Positions 12,332 to 26,017 of a stretch of 64,000 nt of DNA are shown here, one piece after another. This DNA is from Blasia pusilla (lineage: Eukaryota; Marchantiophyta; Marchantiopsida; Blasiales). Numbering within the stretch: position 1 is the stretch's first letter; each line of letters begins with the position of its first letter. The notes beneath the pieces are model-generated. The model did not search any database. It saw nothing but the letters and a program-made list of their open reading frames with translations, and was not told the DNA's origin. Made by a program: the position numbers and the translations under genes. Where the stretch lies: the NCBI GenBank assembly GCA_050084515.1, contig CM114272.1, forward strand, positions 28,210,001 through 28,274,000, written 5' to 3'.

Positions 12332-13247
12332 ACTGAAATGGATTGACGGAGCTGATACATAACTAGAGGATAGGGTCTAAATAAGGAGAAGGGACATAAT
12401 AATTTCCGAGATCTAGTGCGCATGTAATCAGCAAAAGACTGTCTATCGGTGAAAAATTCCTGAAGATAAGGGAAGAGAAAGGGAAAAATACCAATTTCTA
12501 TTGTGAATCTCTTATCTAGAGATGCCCCTGCTCGATCTATGAGTAAGTGTTCCCTCACATTCGCTTCTTTTCTAAAGAATAGAAACCCATTATCAAGTAG
12601 CGTTTTCTTACAAGTAGATGATACGTAACATCTTCAAGGATGTTCAATTCTGCCTGATATGGGTTGTGTGACATACTATGTGTAACTTGGCCTTTTGAGT
12701 GAGCGAAGCCTAGAATTTTTCTTACAACACTACTTGGAAGAAGAACCAGACCTGTAGATGGGTTTGGGAGCTCAAGTAGACATCTATAATCCTTGTACGA
12801 GTCATTGACCATCAAGTTTGTAAGCAACACTTGCTTGACACTTTCTATGATACTATGAACTTGTTTGAGATCTGGTGTGGTCATATTCCAGGCAAGCAAT
12901 GGTGAGTCTATTAGTGAAGTAGGATTAAAGAATCCCTTATGGAATCCATTAAACTTCTCTACTATCCCAATTTTGCAATCAACAATTGCTAGTAGTTGTA
13001 AATGGAGGGGATAAGGTGCCAATAAGGTACGAATATATGCAGGTGTCATATAAACGTTTAAACTAGTTCTTGGCTGATTTGATGTGCAAAGGTCACAAGC
13101 ATAAAATTCTCCAAAATTCGGTATTAAATATGGAGCTAAGAAACCATTGCAGAGAGCATAGGGAGGGTAGTCTGGTGACGTGACTGTACACATTTTGTTG
13201 CAGGGTGTTGAATACATAGCAAAGCCGCAATATCCACAACATTGCAT
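12283..13247 (-). pseudogene. Helitron N-terminal region
   Basis: The 230-codon frame begins with a Cys-rich segment (CCGYCGFAMYSTPC) and continues with a segment of the type found N-terminal to Rep in Helitron polyproteins (AELNILEDVTYHLL near its end). A second frame (12,283-12,558) continues the protein after a frameshift toward the Rep part. Family assignment rests mainly on the Rep and helicase downstream. Confidence 0.6.
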
Positions 13248-13829
13248 GTGGAGTATAAATGAGCTATATATTTTTATCCATTGTAGGATTAGCTGGTTTG
13301 CATATCTCTAGTGGTAGCACATAGGCTTGCATAGAAGCTTTGAGTTCATTGCTAGTTTATGTTTAGTTTTGATCCTCTGGTTGTGGAACCGTATTTTTTT
13401 AAGCAAATTCTTATGCCTGTGGAGAGATGCAGGGGAGGTCCTTTGTGTGCACTGAGGATGACAAGCCATTTTCTTGGATGGGATGGACGGAAGGATCTAT
13501 CCACTAGTTCCTGTTAAATCATATGTGCAAGTTTCTGGGCCTCAATAGACAAACAAAGAAAATTCCTACTTTGTGCGCTTGGTAACATACCAAGTAGCAT
13601 GTAAATGAATGGAATAATATTCTGCATAGGAATGGAGGGAACAAAAAAAAAACTCAAAGTAGAAGGAGATTCAGACAAAAACCAAACCTAGCGTACTCCT
13701 TTGAAGTTGACCGACAAGCCAAAAGGGTTATCCAACCTGAGAATCTACGACGAGAGACGAAAAGATACAGATGCAAATGGGTGAGACAAACATCACATTG
13801 TGTTAGCAAAGAAAACCATTCAACATTTG
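13248..13829. other. Flank between Helitron remnant and Copia LTR
   Basis: AT-rich DNA without recognisable coding sequence. It probably belongs to the 5' part of the Helitron or to older sequence into which the Copia element inserted. Confidence 0.4.
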
Positions 13830-13834
13830 AGGTG

Positions 13835-14136
13835 TGTAGAAAACTGCTAAAGAAGCATAATTGGTGGGAAACGGCTCTCACACTCACACACCACCATGTA
13901 GAACAAAATTTCCAATGAGAGAATGGATGGAGGCTGGTCTTATATAGGATATGTACAAGAAACCCTAACTCTTATCTTAACCATAGTCTTGAGTTAGACT
14001 AACTGTGATTAAATAGCTCTAGTTAAGATAATTGCGCTTAACTTACTAACCAAGATTAAACTTTCCTACGTCGTATGAGCACCAAATATAGCAGTTCATG
14101 TATCTCATGAGCTTGACTGTAACTCAATCTTCAATA
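13835..14136 (-). repeat. Copia 3' LTR
   Basis: It aligns along its length to 17,712-18,022, including a shared CAAATATAGCAGTTCATG segment. Read on the minus strand it starts TATTG rather than the canonical TGTTG. The polypurine tract CTTGAGGGGGAG lies immediately inside it (14,137-14,148). Confidence 0.9.
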
Positions 14137-17100
14137 CTCCCCCTCAAGCTCATATCGATATCTCTAACGCCAAAATCATTTCTAAACATCTCAAACTTAT
14201 CTCTAGATAAAGCCTTTGTAAAGATGTAAGCAATTTTTTGATCTGTAACTATATACACAAGATCAATTTCTCTTGCAAGTACTTTCTCTCTAATAAAATG
14301 ATATTGCACCTCAACATGCTTTGTATGAGCATGAAACACAAGGGTTATTAGCAAGCTTGATGCTACTAATATTGTCTATATATATATATTACACTAGGTC
14401 CTAATTTATTAACACCAATCTCAACAAGTAATCGATGAAGCCACACCGCCTTACATGCTGCATTGGTTGCTCCTCTGTACTCAGTCTATGTTGAAGATAC
14501 AACAACTGTAGGTTGCTTCTTTGAAGCCCAACTTATAACTACGCTTCCCAAAGTAAATGACTAACCAGATATTGAGTGTCGATCACACAGGCTTCCTGCC
14601 CAATCAGCATTTGTGAATCCCTGTAATTGAAAACTCGGAGAAGGTTCAAATTGAAGCCCCAATTGAATAGAAAATTTCACATACTGCATAATCCTCCTCA
14701 CAGCATCAAGATGAGGTTTTCGAGGTGCTTGCATAAACTGGCTCACTAGGCCAACAACATAGCTCAAATCTGGTCTAGTTATAATTAGATAGATCAAACT
14801 TCCAACCATGCGCCTGTACATATTAGAATCTGCAAGAAACTCTCCTTCATCCACTTTTAGCTTCACACTCTGGTCCAACGGTGTAGAGATTGGCTTACAA
14901 GCCGTCATACCATATTATGAAAGCATATGAAGAGCATATTGTCGTTGTAGTAACCACATGCTCTCTCTAACCTTGATGAATTCAATACCAAAGAAGTACT
15001 TGAGTTCTCCCAAGTCCTTTATATCAAATTCTACTTGTAGCTTAAGCTTGACTTGTTGTACCATTTCTTCAGTACTTCCAGTAATCAAGAGATCATCAAC
15101 ATACAACACAATGAGAACCGTATGATCTTGTCTTCTTAAGACATATAACGAGGAGTCAGAATCACATACCCTAAAACCCAACTCTTGTAGGTTGTATGTA
15201 ATCTTGCCATACCAAGCTCTTGGAGCTTGTTTGAGCCCGTATAGAGCTTTCTTCAACTTGCATACGCAAAATGGAAACTTGGGATGCTCGTATCTAGGTG
15301 GTTGAGTCATATATACCTCCTCGCATAGATCTCCATTCAAGAAGGTATTCTTGACGTCCATGTGATGTAATCTCCACTTCTTACTTAGTGCAACTGCAAC
15401 CACTATTCTCGTACTCGCCATCTTTGCAATAGGGATAAATGTTTTGTCATAATCAATGCCATATTGTTGTGCATAGCCCTTAGCCAATCTCGCTTTGTCT
15501 CTGTTAATTGTATCATCTTGATTGCGCTTGATTTTGTAAACCCATTTGCAACCAATAGCTTCCTTATCGGAAGGTATATCAACCAGCTCCCATATTTATT
15601 GATGTCTTAATGTAGTAAGTTGTTCCTCCATAGCTTCAATCCATTCGACTTTGCTTAGAGCTTCTTCAAAATAACTCGGCTCCTGTTCTTGAAGGATAGA
15701 CATCATATATGCATGATGTGTCGCAAGGAAACTTTCATTTACGAATCTATGAAATGTATTTGTAACTATACTTGATCTACGAAGTTTTTGTTTAGAGGTA
15801 GATGCCTCTGACATCTGACTCGAGCTTTGACTAGTGTCAACAAACTGAATACGTACTCTTCCCGTCCATAGACTCGCAAATTTAACTCATGAATCTAGGA
15901 CCTCTCATAATCCTACACTACTACTTGGGAAGTTGAAGACAATGTATGTTGGTTTATAGTCATATTCTTCCCCTCAACATACAAGTTTAGAGGTGGAATA
16001 GGCTCAAATGGAGCATACCATGACTTTACCTCATCAAAGACAACATCGCAACTAATAATAAGATGCCTAGAGGATGGAATGTAGCACTTATATCCCTTAG
16101 TTCCATCAACATAGTTAATGAAGATACATCTTTCAAACTTGGGGTCTAATTTTTTACGTCTTTCAGAAGAAACATAAGCATAACAAATACAGCCAAATGT
16201 TTTCAACAAGGAAAAATCAGGTTTATTTCCTATGAAGACTTCGAATGGAGTTTTATCATGAACTCCTGCTGTTGGAGTTTGGTTGATTAAGAAGACTGCG
16301 CATGCTATAGCCTCTGCCCAATATACCTTAGGCATGTTCTTCTCATTTAGCATCGCTCGTGCCGCTTCAAAAATATGTCGATTCTTCCTCTCAGCCACTC
16401 CATTTTGTTGTGGAGTGTAACGGCAAGTCACTTGACGTTGGATGTCATTCTGACGTAAATAGTCATCAAACTCTATAGAAAGATACTCTCCTCCTCCAAA
16501 CTACTGAACCATTTAGCTTGTGAGGTCATGTGATTTGATACACCAAAGTCAATGTACCAATCTGCTGTCGAGTCTTTCTTGACCATTGCTCCCATATGAT
16601 GAGTCATGACCAAGAGATGCTCTGTTTGTGAATGTTGTTGTTTTTGGTATTGCTCTTGGTGTTGTTGCTCCACATATTTTTGTTTTGTAAGGCTCGTGTT
16701 CTCATATCTACCTTCTTCTTGAAGCAAAACTTAGGATAGTGACCCTTTATCCCACAGTAATTGCAAGATCCAGGGACCCTCTACTGCTAACCTTGATCCC
16801 GACGATTTCCACCATCACCACCTTGTGATTATGTCTGGTACTGGTTCGTAATTGATTAAGTGACGTTATATTGAGTGCCTCTTCCTCCATATGCTTGATA
16901 TCCACCACAACCACGGAAGCTTTTGCCATGACCCCTGCTTCTGTTTGATCCATAACCTGTAAATAGCGCACTCTCTTGCATACTAGACGAACTACCGTTG
17001 CCTACTAGGCGTATCTCTTCATTGATTAACAGTAGGACTAACTCTTGAAAGGTCGGATACTTGCTTGGTCTCATCATATGTGACAAATTCCCATAGTTCT

Positions 17101-17150
17101 TGACCCATGAGAAATTATTTTAGGCGAAACTTCCAGACATTGTAACTCTG
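14124..17150 (-). pseudogene. Copia gag-pol polyprotein, broken
   Basis: Reading from high to low coordinates: a gag-like C-terminal part with Gly/Arg-rich GYGSNRSRGHGKS (about 17,086-16,750); a protease region with ADWYIDFGVSNHMT, where the usual DSGAS is DFGVS (about 16,570); integrase (16,431-15,913) with RYTPQQNGVAERKNR; reverse transcriptase (15,487-14,915) with MDVKNTFLNGDL and the catalytic LYVDD; RNase H (14,908-14,561, TNADWAG) and a C-terminal part (14,354-14,124). Domain order and motifs are those of Copia. Several frameshifts and stops separate the blocks. Confidence 0.92.
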
Positions 17151-17698
17151 CTTATCTAACTTCTCGCTTGTGATTGTTGCTGAGGAATACTCCATGACGA
17201 ACAATTTCACTCACAAAAACGTAATTTCAAGCTCTCTACTGCTCCAATTGAAGCATAGACTACTCCTACACAGAAATTGACCTCAAATTTGCCAAAATTG
17301 ATCAATTATATGAAAGAACTAGTCGAAATTGACTTGTAGAGAGCAAACATCACAACTTTTCTTCACTAATTGCACTTTCCTACATTGAAATTGCTACTAC
17401 ATGAGCTCAGAATGTCAGAATTGAGCGATTTTGGTTGCGTTGGAAAGATCTCAATGAGCTCTACAAGAAGACTAGAACAAGTCTTTGGATTTTTTCAAGA
17501 TGCTGCGGACCCTGATGGCTAAGTCGATTGGGAGAGCCTTAAAAAATGCCTCCAAAGTTTTATCACCGTCAAAGCTCCACCTGAAATATGCACCCACTGA
17601 GGTCTGAACAAAATTTCCTTCTCCCAAACTGAAATTGTGCCTTCTAGTGCCTCTCTTCTCTCCTCAAATACCAAGAATTTCAAGTGATCTTCTCCAAT

Positions 17699-17712
17699 CA
17701 CTCTAATACCAT
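17699..17712 (-). promoter_or_regulatory. Copia primer-binding site (initiator tRNA-Met type)
   Basis: On the minus strand, directly after the 5' LTR, the sequence reads TGGTATTAGAGT. The standard plant Copia PBS complementary to initiator tRNA-Met is TGGTATCAGAGC, so this is the same site with two changes. Confidence 0.8.
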
Positions 17713-18022
17713 GTGGAAAACTGCTAAAGAAGCATAACTCGTGGGAAACGGCTCCCACACTCACACACCACCATGAAGAACAAAATTTGCAATGAGAGAA
17801 TGATTTAGGCTGGTCCCCTTCTCAATTATATAGGGTATGTAGAAGCAACCTTAACCCTAACCTTAACCATAGTCTCGAGTTAGACTAACTGTGATTAACT
17901 AACCATAGTTAAGGTAATCGCGCTTAACTCACTAACCAAGATTAAGCTTCCCTACTTTTTGTGAGTATCAAATATAGCAGTTCATGTGTCTCGTGAGCTT
18001 GATTGTAACTCAATCTTTAATA
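17712..18022 (-). repeat. Copia 5' LTR
   Basis: Partner of the 13,835-14,136 LTR with a few substitutions and small indels. On the minus strand it ends ...CCACA and is followed directly by the primer-binding site. Confidence 0.9.
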
Positions 18023-18027
18023 AGGTG

Positions 18028-21000
18028 AACTTTGACTTCTAACAAAAGAGCTCTGGCGAGGACTAGAAAAAAAGGTTGGTGGCCCTTACTATCACCATGT
18101 TCCCTTTACACACCTCAAAGCTCAACTACTATGCATATTCCTTGCAAGATGACTCAGTTGCATTCTTCAATGGTGAATGAGAGCGGACAAGGTATTATGA
18201 TAGACGGCTTGAAAGTAAAAGTTGCTAGATGGAAAGAACTTATAAAATTTCAGGTTGGGCCATTGATTTCAAGTTCGGCCATTGGTTTGACTTCTTTGTT
18301 AGTTGAATCAACTGTAGCTATCTTGATTCTCCAATAGCTCACTGAGACGAGTGGATCTGATGAGTAGTGGGTTTAAGCAGATCGGATTTGCGGTCATGAA
18401 CCTGAATAGAGCATGAACCCCAAGACACTGGAATCAAGCATGACAGTATGGACACCCTAGAGAGCGCCCATGGCCATGAGATTCGTCTTTTAGGCCTGCC
18501 AAGGTGAATTTATCCACAACTCGATGGTATGATGGAGCGCGAATTGCTTCAAGATTCTCCGAGGATGATGACAGCTTCGTTGAGAGAGGTGTGTTATTGC
18601 TTTGGGAACAATTGCTCGTTCAAAAAGGGATATCTTTAGAATTTTGAGCAAGTTTCTGAAGGTGGTCGAGTATCTGCCACAAAGTAGGTCCTTACACTAT
18701 GAAGGGTCATATAGTCATAGTGAAAGTACTCGTAAATTGAAAGTGGACTTAAGTTTCTGAAATTAAAAGAAAGGAATGCATACTAGAAGAGTTTATTCAT
18801 TATCTCTCATTGGGAGACCTCAACATAGATTGCTAGATTGTGATTCCATGCCTCGAGATATGGTATGATCAAGGATATCTTTCACCATGCTCAGATAATT
18901 ACACTTCTCTCAGTTCACATCAGCAAGATGCCTCTATTGCGTAAAAAACAATTTCTCAGGTTTGAAGATGAGAGGCTGGGCCTTAAGTGCAACGGGAGCG
19001 AGTTGAGGCTGAAGTTATCGGAAGATCCCGAGGAGTACTGACAACGGGGTAGCAAAGGTCATAAAAAATTTGCACTCATGCTCGTGAAAAGTGGAAACTC
19101 AGACCTATCTCACTAGAGTTGACCATGGATCCTGGTTATAAAATCTTTAGTCTCTGAACACGGGACTAAGTGATTCATTGATCTTCCAATTTATTGAGGA
19201 ACAAATGAAAACACTCGATCTTGAATCTGATCCTTGGCTGATTGAAAGGAAAAAGACATATACCATTCGACCAAAGTGTTCCCGTAAGTACCAAATCGAT
19301 GAGGGATGAAAAGTCTAGGAGTGGAGGACATATTTTGCCAGAAAAACTTGGGATTTCTAGTTTTGAGCAGATTCCTGACACCCAAGCAAGATGTAACAAA
19401 CCCGTGGGAACATCTGAAAAAGAGAGACTTTGCGGAACCGGCTTCACTAAAGCAGAAAATTCTTCGCCAGTCCCTCCTGGACCTAAGCGAAGTATCGATT
19501 GGCCAGCTGGGCTGGAAATGGGTGCAAGGGCACAAGCTTGGAAATCTCTTCTTGGCTTCCAGGGAGGTGTTAATCGACTTCAGACGGAGGCTAATTTAAT
19601 CAGAGTATTGGAGCAAGCAATCCTTTGGAGAAGACGATGGAGTATTGCTCCAATCAAACACAATCGAGAATCCGTCACGGGTGAGATGTCAAGAGTACTC
19701 ATGGAAGTGAGGACGTTCAAGGCAAGCTTTTATAGAACAATCAGCTTTTATGTCCTTTGATCATAATGTTGATCTCACAAGTGAAACGTATTGCTGACGT
19801 TGCAAGCAGTGGCTTATAACTGTTGTGCGCTTAGGAGTCTAAGGTCACATCCACTGACTTGAATCGTCCTCGGGATTTCCCAAACCCTTCTTCGTCCCTT
19901 GGCAATCATCCTCTCTCGGCCCTTGCGGGTGAGTAGAAGCGTTTGTGGTCCTCAATGTTGAAAAATCCTAGCCCAGTATCCCATAACAAAGGTGGGCAAG
20001 CCATTTCTAGTTTTACTGGTGCCGTTCTTAATGACACAATCTCCCATCTAATAAGACGGTCCCATCCCTGCATTGGCATGATTTTGAGGCACAATCCAGT
20101 TTTAGGTTATTGGGACCCACGAGCATGAAGGATTAGACATCTTCATCAAGCAAGCCGTCGAAGATAGCTTCTCTAGCTCAATCCAATTCGTTCTAGTGTC
20201 TCTCTGGAGTCTACTCTAGGCCCGCCTTTAGAGTAATCCCCTGACATAAGAGTGTTGAAGACTTCAAATTCCTGGATATCTTTCGGAGTGAACGATTTCC
20301 TACCCATAGACATGAGTGATCACAAGCAATTCCTTTCACCTATCATATCCTTCTGGAAGCACATCCGTCCCTACCATGTACAAAATGGATAGCATTGGAT
20401 AGAATTGAAGAATCTATTCGTACATGTGAGAGGACAACGACTACAATGAAGGTGTTGAGGATGAATGTGTAATGCACGTGAAACTGCCATAGACAAATGC
20501 ACATGTAGGCTGCGTTAGTGCACAAGGGAAAAGGAAAGAAAGAGACTGCAAATTTCAGAGAATCCTTGCAATAGAGCGTTCCAAAAAAAGAAGAACCAGC
20601 CGAAAGATAGGATTTACGTGAGGACAGAAGGCGGTGTGGAGACAAACTGGAATGAAACACATAGAAATAGCTCGATTTTTTAACACACAACTGTGCTTGG
20701 TAATTGTGGCACGCTCCATAGCCGACCTCGGCAATTGTGGCACGCTCCATAACCCAGGTTGACACGAATATAGACTAATGCGAACTTCAGTTTACATTAT
20801 AGCGCGTCACGCCGTTAGGATGGATAGCCACCAACTATGTCAAACACGAAATAGGTCAGGTGAGAGATCCGCCATCGAACGGCTAACCAACATACACGCC
20901 ACATCCATGTACACCTCGACACCCGCAGGGAGCTCGTAAGAAAACTCAAGGTGGAGCCACCAGGAAGAGGACATAAAACCACTCTTACATGTAGTGGCCA

Positions 21001-23680
21001 TAACAAGAGGAAAACACGAGATTGTGTAAAACATGATTAATCCACTCCCTGCCCACTAATAAATAAGGATTGGTGCATTTCACCGTCCCTATCCGATACA
21101 TAAATCGGAGAATCTAATCCTCTCAACTTCCATGACCATACCCAGATTCGGTACGATTCTAGCAAGGCGCTCTTCGCTAATCAACGACACAGTTTCCGCG
21201 CTGCCATCCGAAACCCACTTGAAGTTATTAAAGTTCTTGGTAACATGGTTCGCCGAGGGCCGGGATCTTTCTAAGGTCGGCCGGGAGAATTTGAGAATAC
21301 CCGAGGTTCACCTGGAAGTTCATAAGATTGCCCGGGAAAGAACAAAGCGTTCTCTATTTAAGTTTTTTAAAAGCCGATCCCCTCCCTCTATCAGGGTACC
21401 CAAAACCGACCCGGTCGGTGCTCGGGGGCCGTCTGCTAATGTCGCCGGTGCAGAATCTCGACTTACGCTTTATGGCTCAGATTATTTTGATAATCGGGAC
21501 CGTAGATTACCAGACTTTTCAACTTCGTTGTGACGGCCTGTATAGGTCATGCTATAGTAGAGGAAGAAATTTTCCCATGCAATAAAATATTCCTATATAT
21601 GGACTTCCTTTGATGGGAACACTATTCTTTCATTTCATTTTAAAATTATAAAATTAAAGAAAAATTTCAAATCTCAGAAAAAAATCAAATTGGGTGATAG
21701 GTTATTCTCTTTATTTATTCTACTTTATTATGATACAAGAAGATTTTCTATTCTTATAAAGATAAATTATGGAAATACCAGAAAGGGCCAAAAGAAAGAA
21801 CTTCGAATTAAAATTTTCCATGGGAAAAAAATCCCAAGAGTAAAATATCTTTTTGCAAATACTATGAGTAAAGAGGTCGGATGGGTGCAATACCTCAATA
21901 CTTGTCATTTCTTAAAAATTAAGCTATAAAATCATTTCTGTAATTTTTGTAATCATATACGAAGTCTTCGATATCTGCAAACAAACTTTTTTTCATTCTG
22001 ATTTTTATTACCATGCTGGAAACATGAAAAAGTGTTTTTTTATTCTTTCTCGCATGGGATTTGACCTTGTAGCATGATAAATTACGAAACGAATAACCCA
22101 AATGGCATTGCATCCCATGCGAATGGGATCATTATAATACTTTACGGGTATCTCATGTGAAACTAGTCTTTGTCACCTTTTGATGGTTCCTAGTTATACG
22201 GGATTTTATGCTGCATCGTCATTGGAACATAAGTATTTGGTTAATTGAAAGCTCTTTGAAGCATTAGTTCATGGATGTGCTTAGGATGCATTTAACATAT
22301 CTTAAGCAAATATATTTAAGCGTATGCATATTCGAATATCATCGGAATGCGCCATAAGATTTTTTCTATTAATTCCAACATTTTCTAGAGAGAAAACATC
22401 ACCTAGGTCGGACAATGGAAGAAGCAATAGCAGATCTCATACATAAAATAGGACATAATTGTTGGAAATATGGGGACCCTCCATGCCATGTTGTAAGTTC
22501 ATACCTTTTTTTTCTCTTGAGTACGATTTTATTTTGTATAAAATTTTGTAAGGTGACGTAGTGTGTCCTTACGCCATCCTTCTCTCCTAGGAGAAGGAGG
22601 GCCTCTCACAAGTACATGCACACTATATGACATGGGATTTTCCTCTCCTACCTTCGAGGCATGAGAGTTTCTTCTAAATACCATCATTCAAATGTGAGAG
22701 AAATGGCACTACTAATTTGATGGAAATGAAAAATCATAACTAAAAGACCCAAGGAAGTTCCAATTAACAATGGCAAGAAAAGTTGGTCAACTATTCTTTA
22801 CAAATATTTTGAATGACATAAATTGAAGTATATATGTCATGAAAAAATTGCAGTTGGATGCTTATGATATAAAAAATGGAAATGGACTTCAAAATCCTTT
22901 TACTACATATTTATGCCAAGCCCAACAAATGGAGAACAACATCTAAAAGCTTTTGAAACATGTAGCGAGCTTGGAATATGGAAGAAACTAACATAAATAG
23001 TGACATAGATATATTTTTGGTTGAATAATACTAACCATAAAAAATCTTATTTGAAATCCTTCTTTTTTAAAGAAAACCTTATTAGTTCCGATCATGCTGA
23101 AAATTTCTTCTTTCCCAAAAGTGTTCTCATAGGGATGTGGCACCAACCAGTGGCTCATATGCAACCAAAGTAGACAACCAAATGGTATAAGGCCTCCTTG
23201 CTTTTGAGTTGCACTACGTCCATCCAACCCTATGTAGGAGTAAAGGAGATACATGCATCTACACCTACCACAAGTGTAGGTTCATTTGGACAACTACGTG
23301 GCTCACTAGCTAAATGCACGTTATTGACATAAGACAAGTCCATAGTTCTACAAACTTGCCAATTTGTAAACGAGAAAATTTTTAGTTTATGTATATTTTT
23401 GAAGGAACATGTAGAAGCATATTAGTTATGTTGTCTGTATGTATGCATATTTGAATCGTTGAATGGAATGGAGGATTTTAATTTAACAAAAGCAAGGTTG
23501 CGATTACTCTCTGGAGTTTAGCACTCCCACTTTTGCAAGTCTAGGAATTTTTATTCTCACAACTTTATGATTATATTGTGGGTGTTCTACAAGTCTTAGA
23601 AAATATGAACACAAGACTTGCAATTGACTTGCTTTTATAAGTTGTGTTGGGAATGCCCTACAAATAACCTGAGACTATAA
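18028..23680. other. No recognisable gene
   Basis: Open frames at 18,032-18,337, 19,242-19,760 and 21,132-21,533 show no domain, motif or repeat that I recognise, and none has splice-site context joining it to another. A 19-bp sequence (AATTGTGGCACGCTCCATA) occurs twice near 20,700-20,754. The DNA becomes very AT-rich after 21.55 kb. Old transposon remains are likely, but I cannot assign them. Confidence 0.4.
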
Positions 23681-24309
23681 TACAATTCTAGGATTCCAAA
23701 AAATTGCCTCAAAGATAGTTGTGCAAAATTCTATTGACGGTATGTCAAGGGGTTTAATGCAATGATAAAGTCTTTGGCCTCGTTGACAAGACTTGATAAT
23801 ATGTGGCATGGGGAAGATTATCAACATTGATCATTTTAGGAGCTCAAAGACAAGTTGATATCCTTGCTCGGTTTTTCCAGACTAATTAGAGGTTGTCACT
23901 TTCAACTACAATCAGATTGGAGTATGTTGGGTCTAAGAGTTGCGCTTACTTAGAGAGATGATGAGGGAAGGTTGTTTGTTCCAGCTTATATGAGCGGATT
24001 AAACAATATCTCATGCAAGAGAGAATGCTTACACGCAATGGGGACTGAGTTTGTGCATTATTGGGATTCCCTAAACTTCTATTGGAGACACGCAAAGGAT
24101 TTCAGGGTGATTCCAAAGTCTTTAACCATGTTGAAAAAGTTGGATTATGAGTGGAAATGGAGGGATGACTAGGTGAGATATTTTCAACAACTCAAGGATT
24201 GGTTGAAGTTTGCATCCATCTTGAGGAGAGCCATAAGGGATATCCATTCCAATCGCTAATGTATTAGAGTATGTTGGGGGTTAAAGTCGTACTCACCCAA
24301 CAAGATAAT

Positions 24310-24468
<159 letters not shown>

Positions 24469-25699
24469 CAAATTATAGTTCACATGAGTATGAGTGCTTA
24501 TTTGTAGCGCATTTTAGATATTATCTATTGGGTAACCTCTTTACGTATACCTTCATCATTGATCATCAACCACTAAAGTAGTTGATGGAATCCAACAAGC
24601 TTACCAGTAAACTTGCTAGATTGTCTCTTATGATTATAGGAATATGATTTCCAAGTGGTGTATTGACTTTGAAAACTCAACTAGGATACAATTGGATTGA
24701 GTCATAATCCATATTAGATTCAATAAGATGCAATTGGAGCTCTATGGATGATGCAAGCAATGAGGAGATAGTACGTAGCTAGCATTTATTTGCGTATTTT
24801 TTGCCAATGGCATGGTGAACCATTTTCACAGAATCCATCATTTACTTCACCTAGCTTCACCTTTAAGCACCCATAACCTTGAGCTTTGCAAGTAGAAGAC
24901 TTAGATTGAGTCCCAAAAATTCAGTGAATTGCCATAGGTAGCCGAGAAGCCGCCAAGCGCTACACGGATTGAGTCTCCCTAAGTACATACTCTCTCCCTA
25001 GGAAGCCTCATCCCCAAGCCTTGACCAATCTTCCGAGCTTCTTGCCTAAACTAGAATATGTCGATTAATTCCTCAAGGTACGCCCCTTAGCTCAAACCTA
25101 AAACACGACTTAACAAGTATCATGGTTAGTTCTTGGTTCAAGGACTTGAGCGGGCAGAGAGTGAGAGTGTCCTCCCCTATGAGTACTTATGAGGTTCTCT
25201 AGGGGAACTCCATCTTCCCCATTGTTCCCCTTGGATGGCCCTTGATTTTAACCCTCAACTTAAACATGGTTTGTGACCAAGAGAGTGACGTTTGACTAAT
25301 TATCCATCAAGATGGCTTGCTCGAGGATGTCACCTAGAGGGTATAATACATCATGTGCGATGGTAGGCCTTTAAAGTGATCCTTTGCTCTTATTATTTTC
25401 TAATCAATCAGGACCTATTTAGTTTAAAAAAATTAAAATTGAGGCATTGCTTTTATAATTTTATCCAATTATGGATTTTAATAACCCTTTCACTATAAGA
25501 AAAATCTTCAAAAAAGCTTACGACCTCTTTTGGATTAGATACAATTTACATTAAAGAAGCATAGTACAAAGAGCCAATTGGATGTAAATGAAAATTTAAA
25601 GAGTACACATAATAGACTTAAGACATAACACAAATACATTTCAATGAAATATACTACAAGCTTGATGTAAATACTTTATTTCATAAATACCTAAAAAAC

Positions 25700-26017
25700 T
25701 CAAGATTTCCTTTTGTCTTTTAAGAAAACATCTACAACTTTTCTATCATGAGGATCTAGTATCCAAACACCTTTCACTCCCTGCTCGTATTCCATTATAA
25801 CACAAGAAATTACCATATCTACTTCTATCCATTGTTCATCATTGTTATCATAAATGAAACAAATTGAGTTTTGATTCATAGGAGTGAAGCAATGGAACAT
25901 ACACTCTATCCCATCATCTTCCGTTGTAGATCCTCCAACATGGTCAAGCATGCCTCTATCACATAATGATATTTTATGCCTTATTTTTATGTAACCCTTT
26001 CCTATTTTTCTCCTCAA
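25700..26017 (-). other. Unrecognised 105-codon open frame
   Basis: The predicted product is mixed-composition and protein-like (for example YDNNDEQWIEVDMVIS) and lies within the gap of the shattered Gypsy copy. I recognise no domain. It could be a fragment of a gene or transposase carried by an insertion there, or chance. Confidence 0.25.

Larger units (their letters stand above)
10615..13247 (-). mobile_element. Decayed autonomous Helitron (Rep/helicase coding core)
   Basis: Collinear minus-strand fragments give the Helitron order: Cys-rich N-terminal region, Rep endonuclease, then PIF1-like helicase. Frameshifts and a missing middle section of the helicase show it is inactive. Neither the TC start nor the hairpin-CTRR end was located, so these coordinates cover only the recognisable coding part. 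The minus-strand Copia at 13.8-18.0 kb lies just upstream and may have split the 5' part. Confidence 0.8.
13835..18022 (-). mobile_element. Ty1/Copia LTR retrotransposon, complete structure but decayed
   Basis: Two similar LTRs of about 300 bp flank a minus-strand gag-protease-integrase-RT-RNase H region. The 5-bp duplication AGGTG (13,830-13,834 and 18,023-18,027) flanks it exactly. A primer-binding site and polypurine tract sit next to the proper LTRs. The element is 4,188 bp, near the usual Copia size. Frameshifts and stops make it non-autonomous now. Left LTR 13,835-14,136 is the 3' LTR. Confidence 0.93.

Noticed and set aside
19175-21585. Several open frames of 90-170 codons
   Set aside because: No recognisable domain, overlapping frames on both strands, and no splice or repeat context to support any of them.
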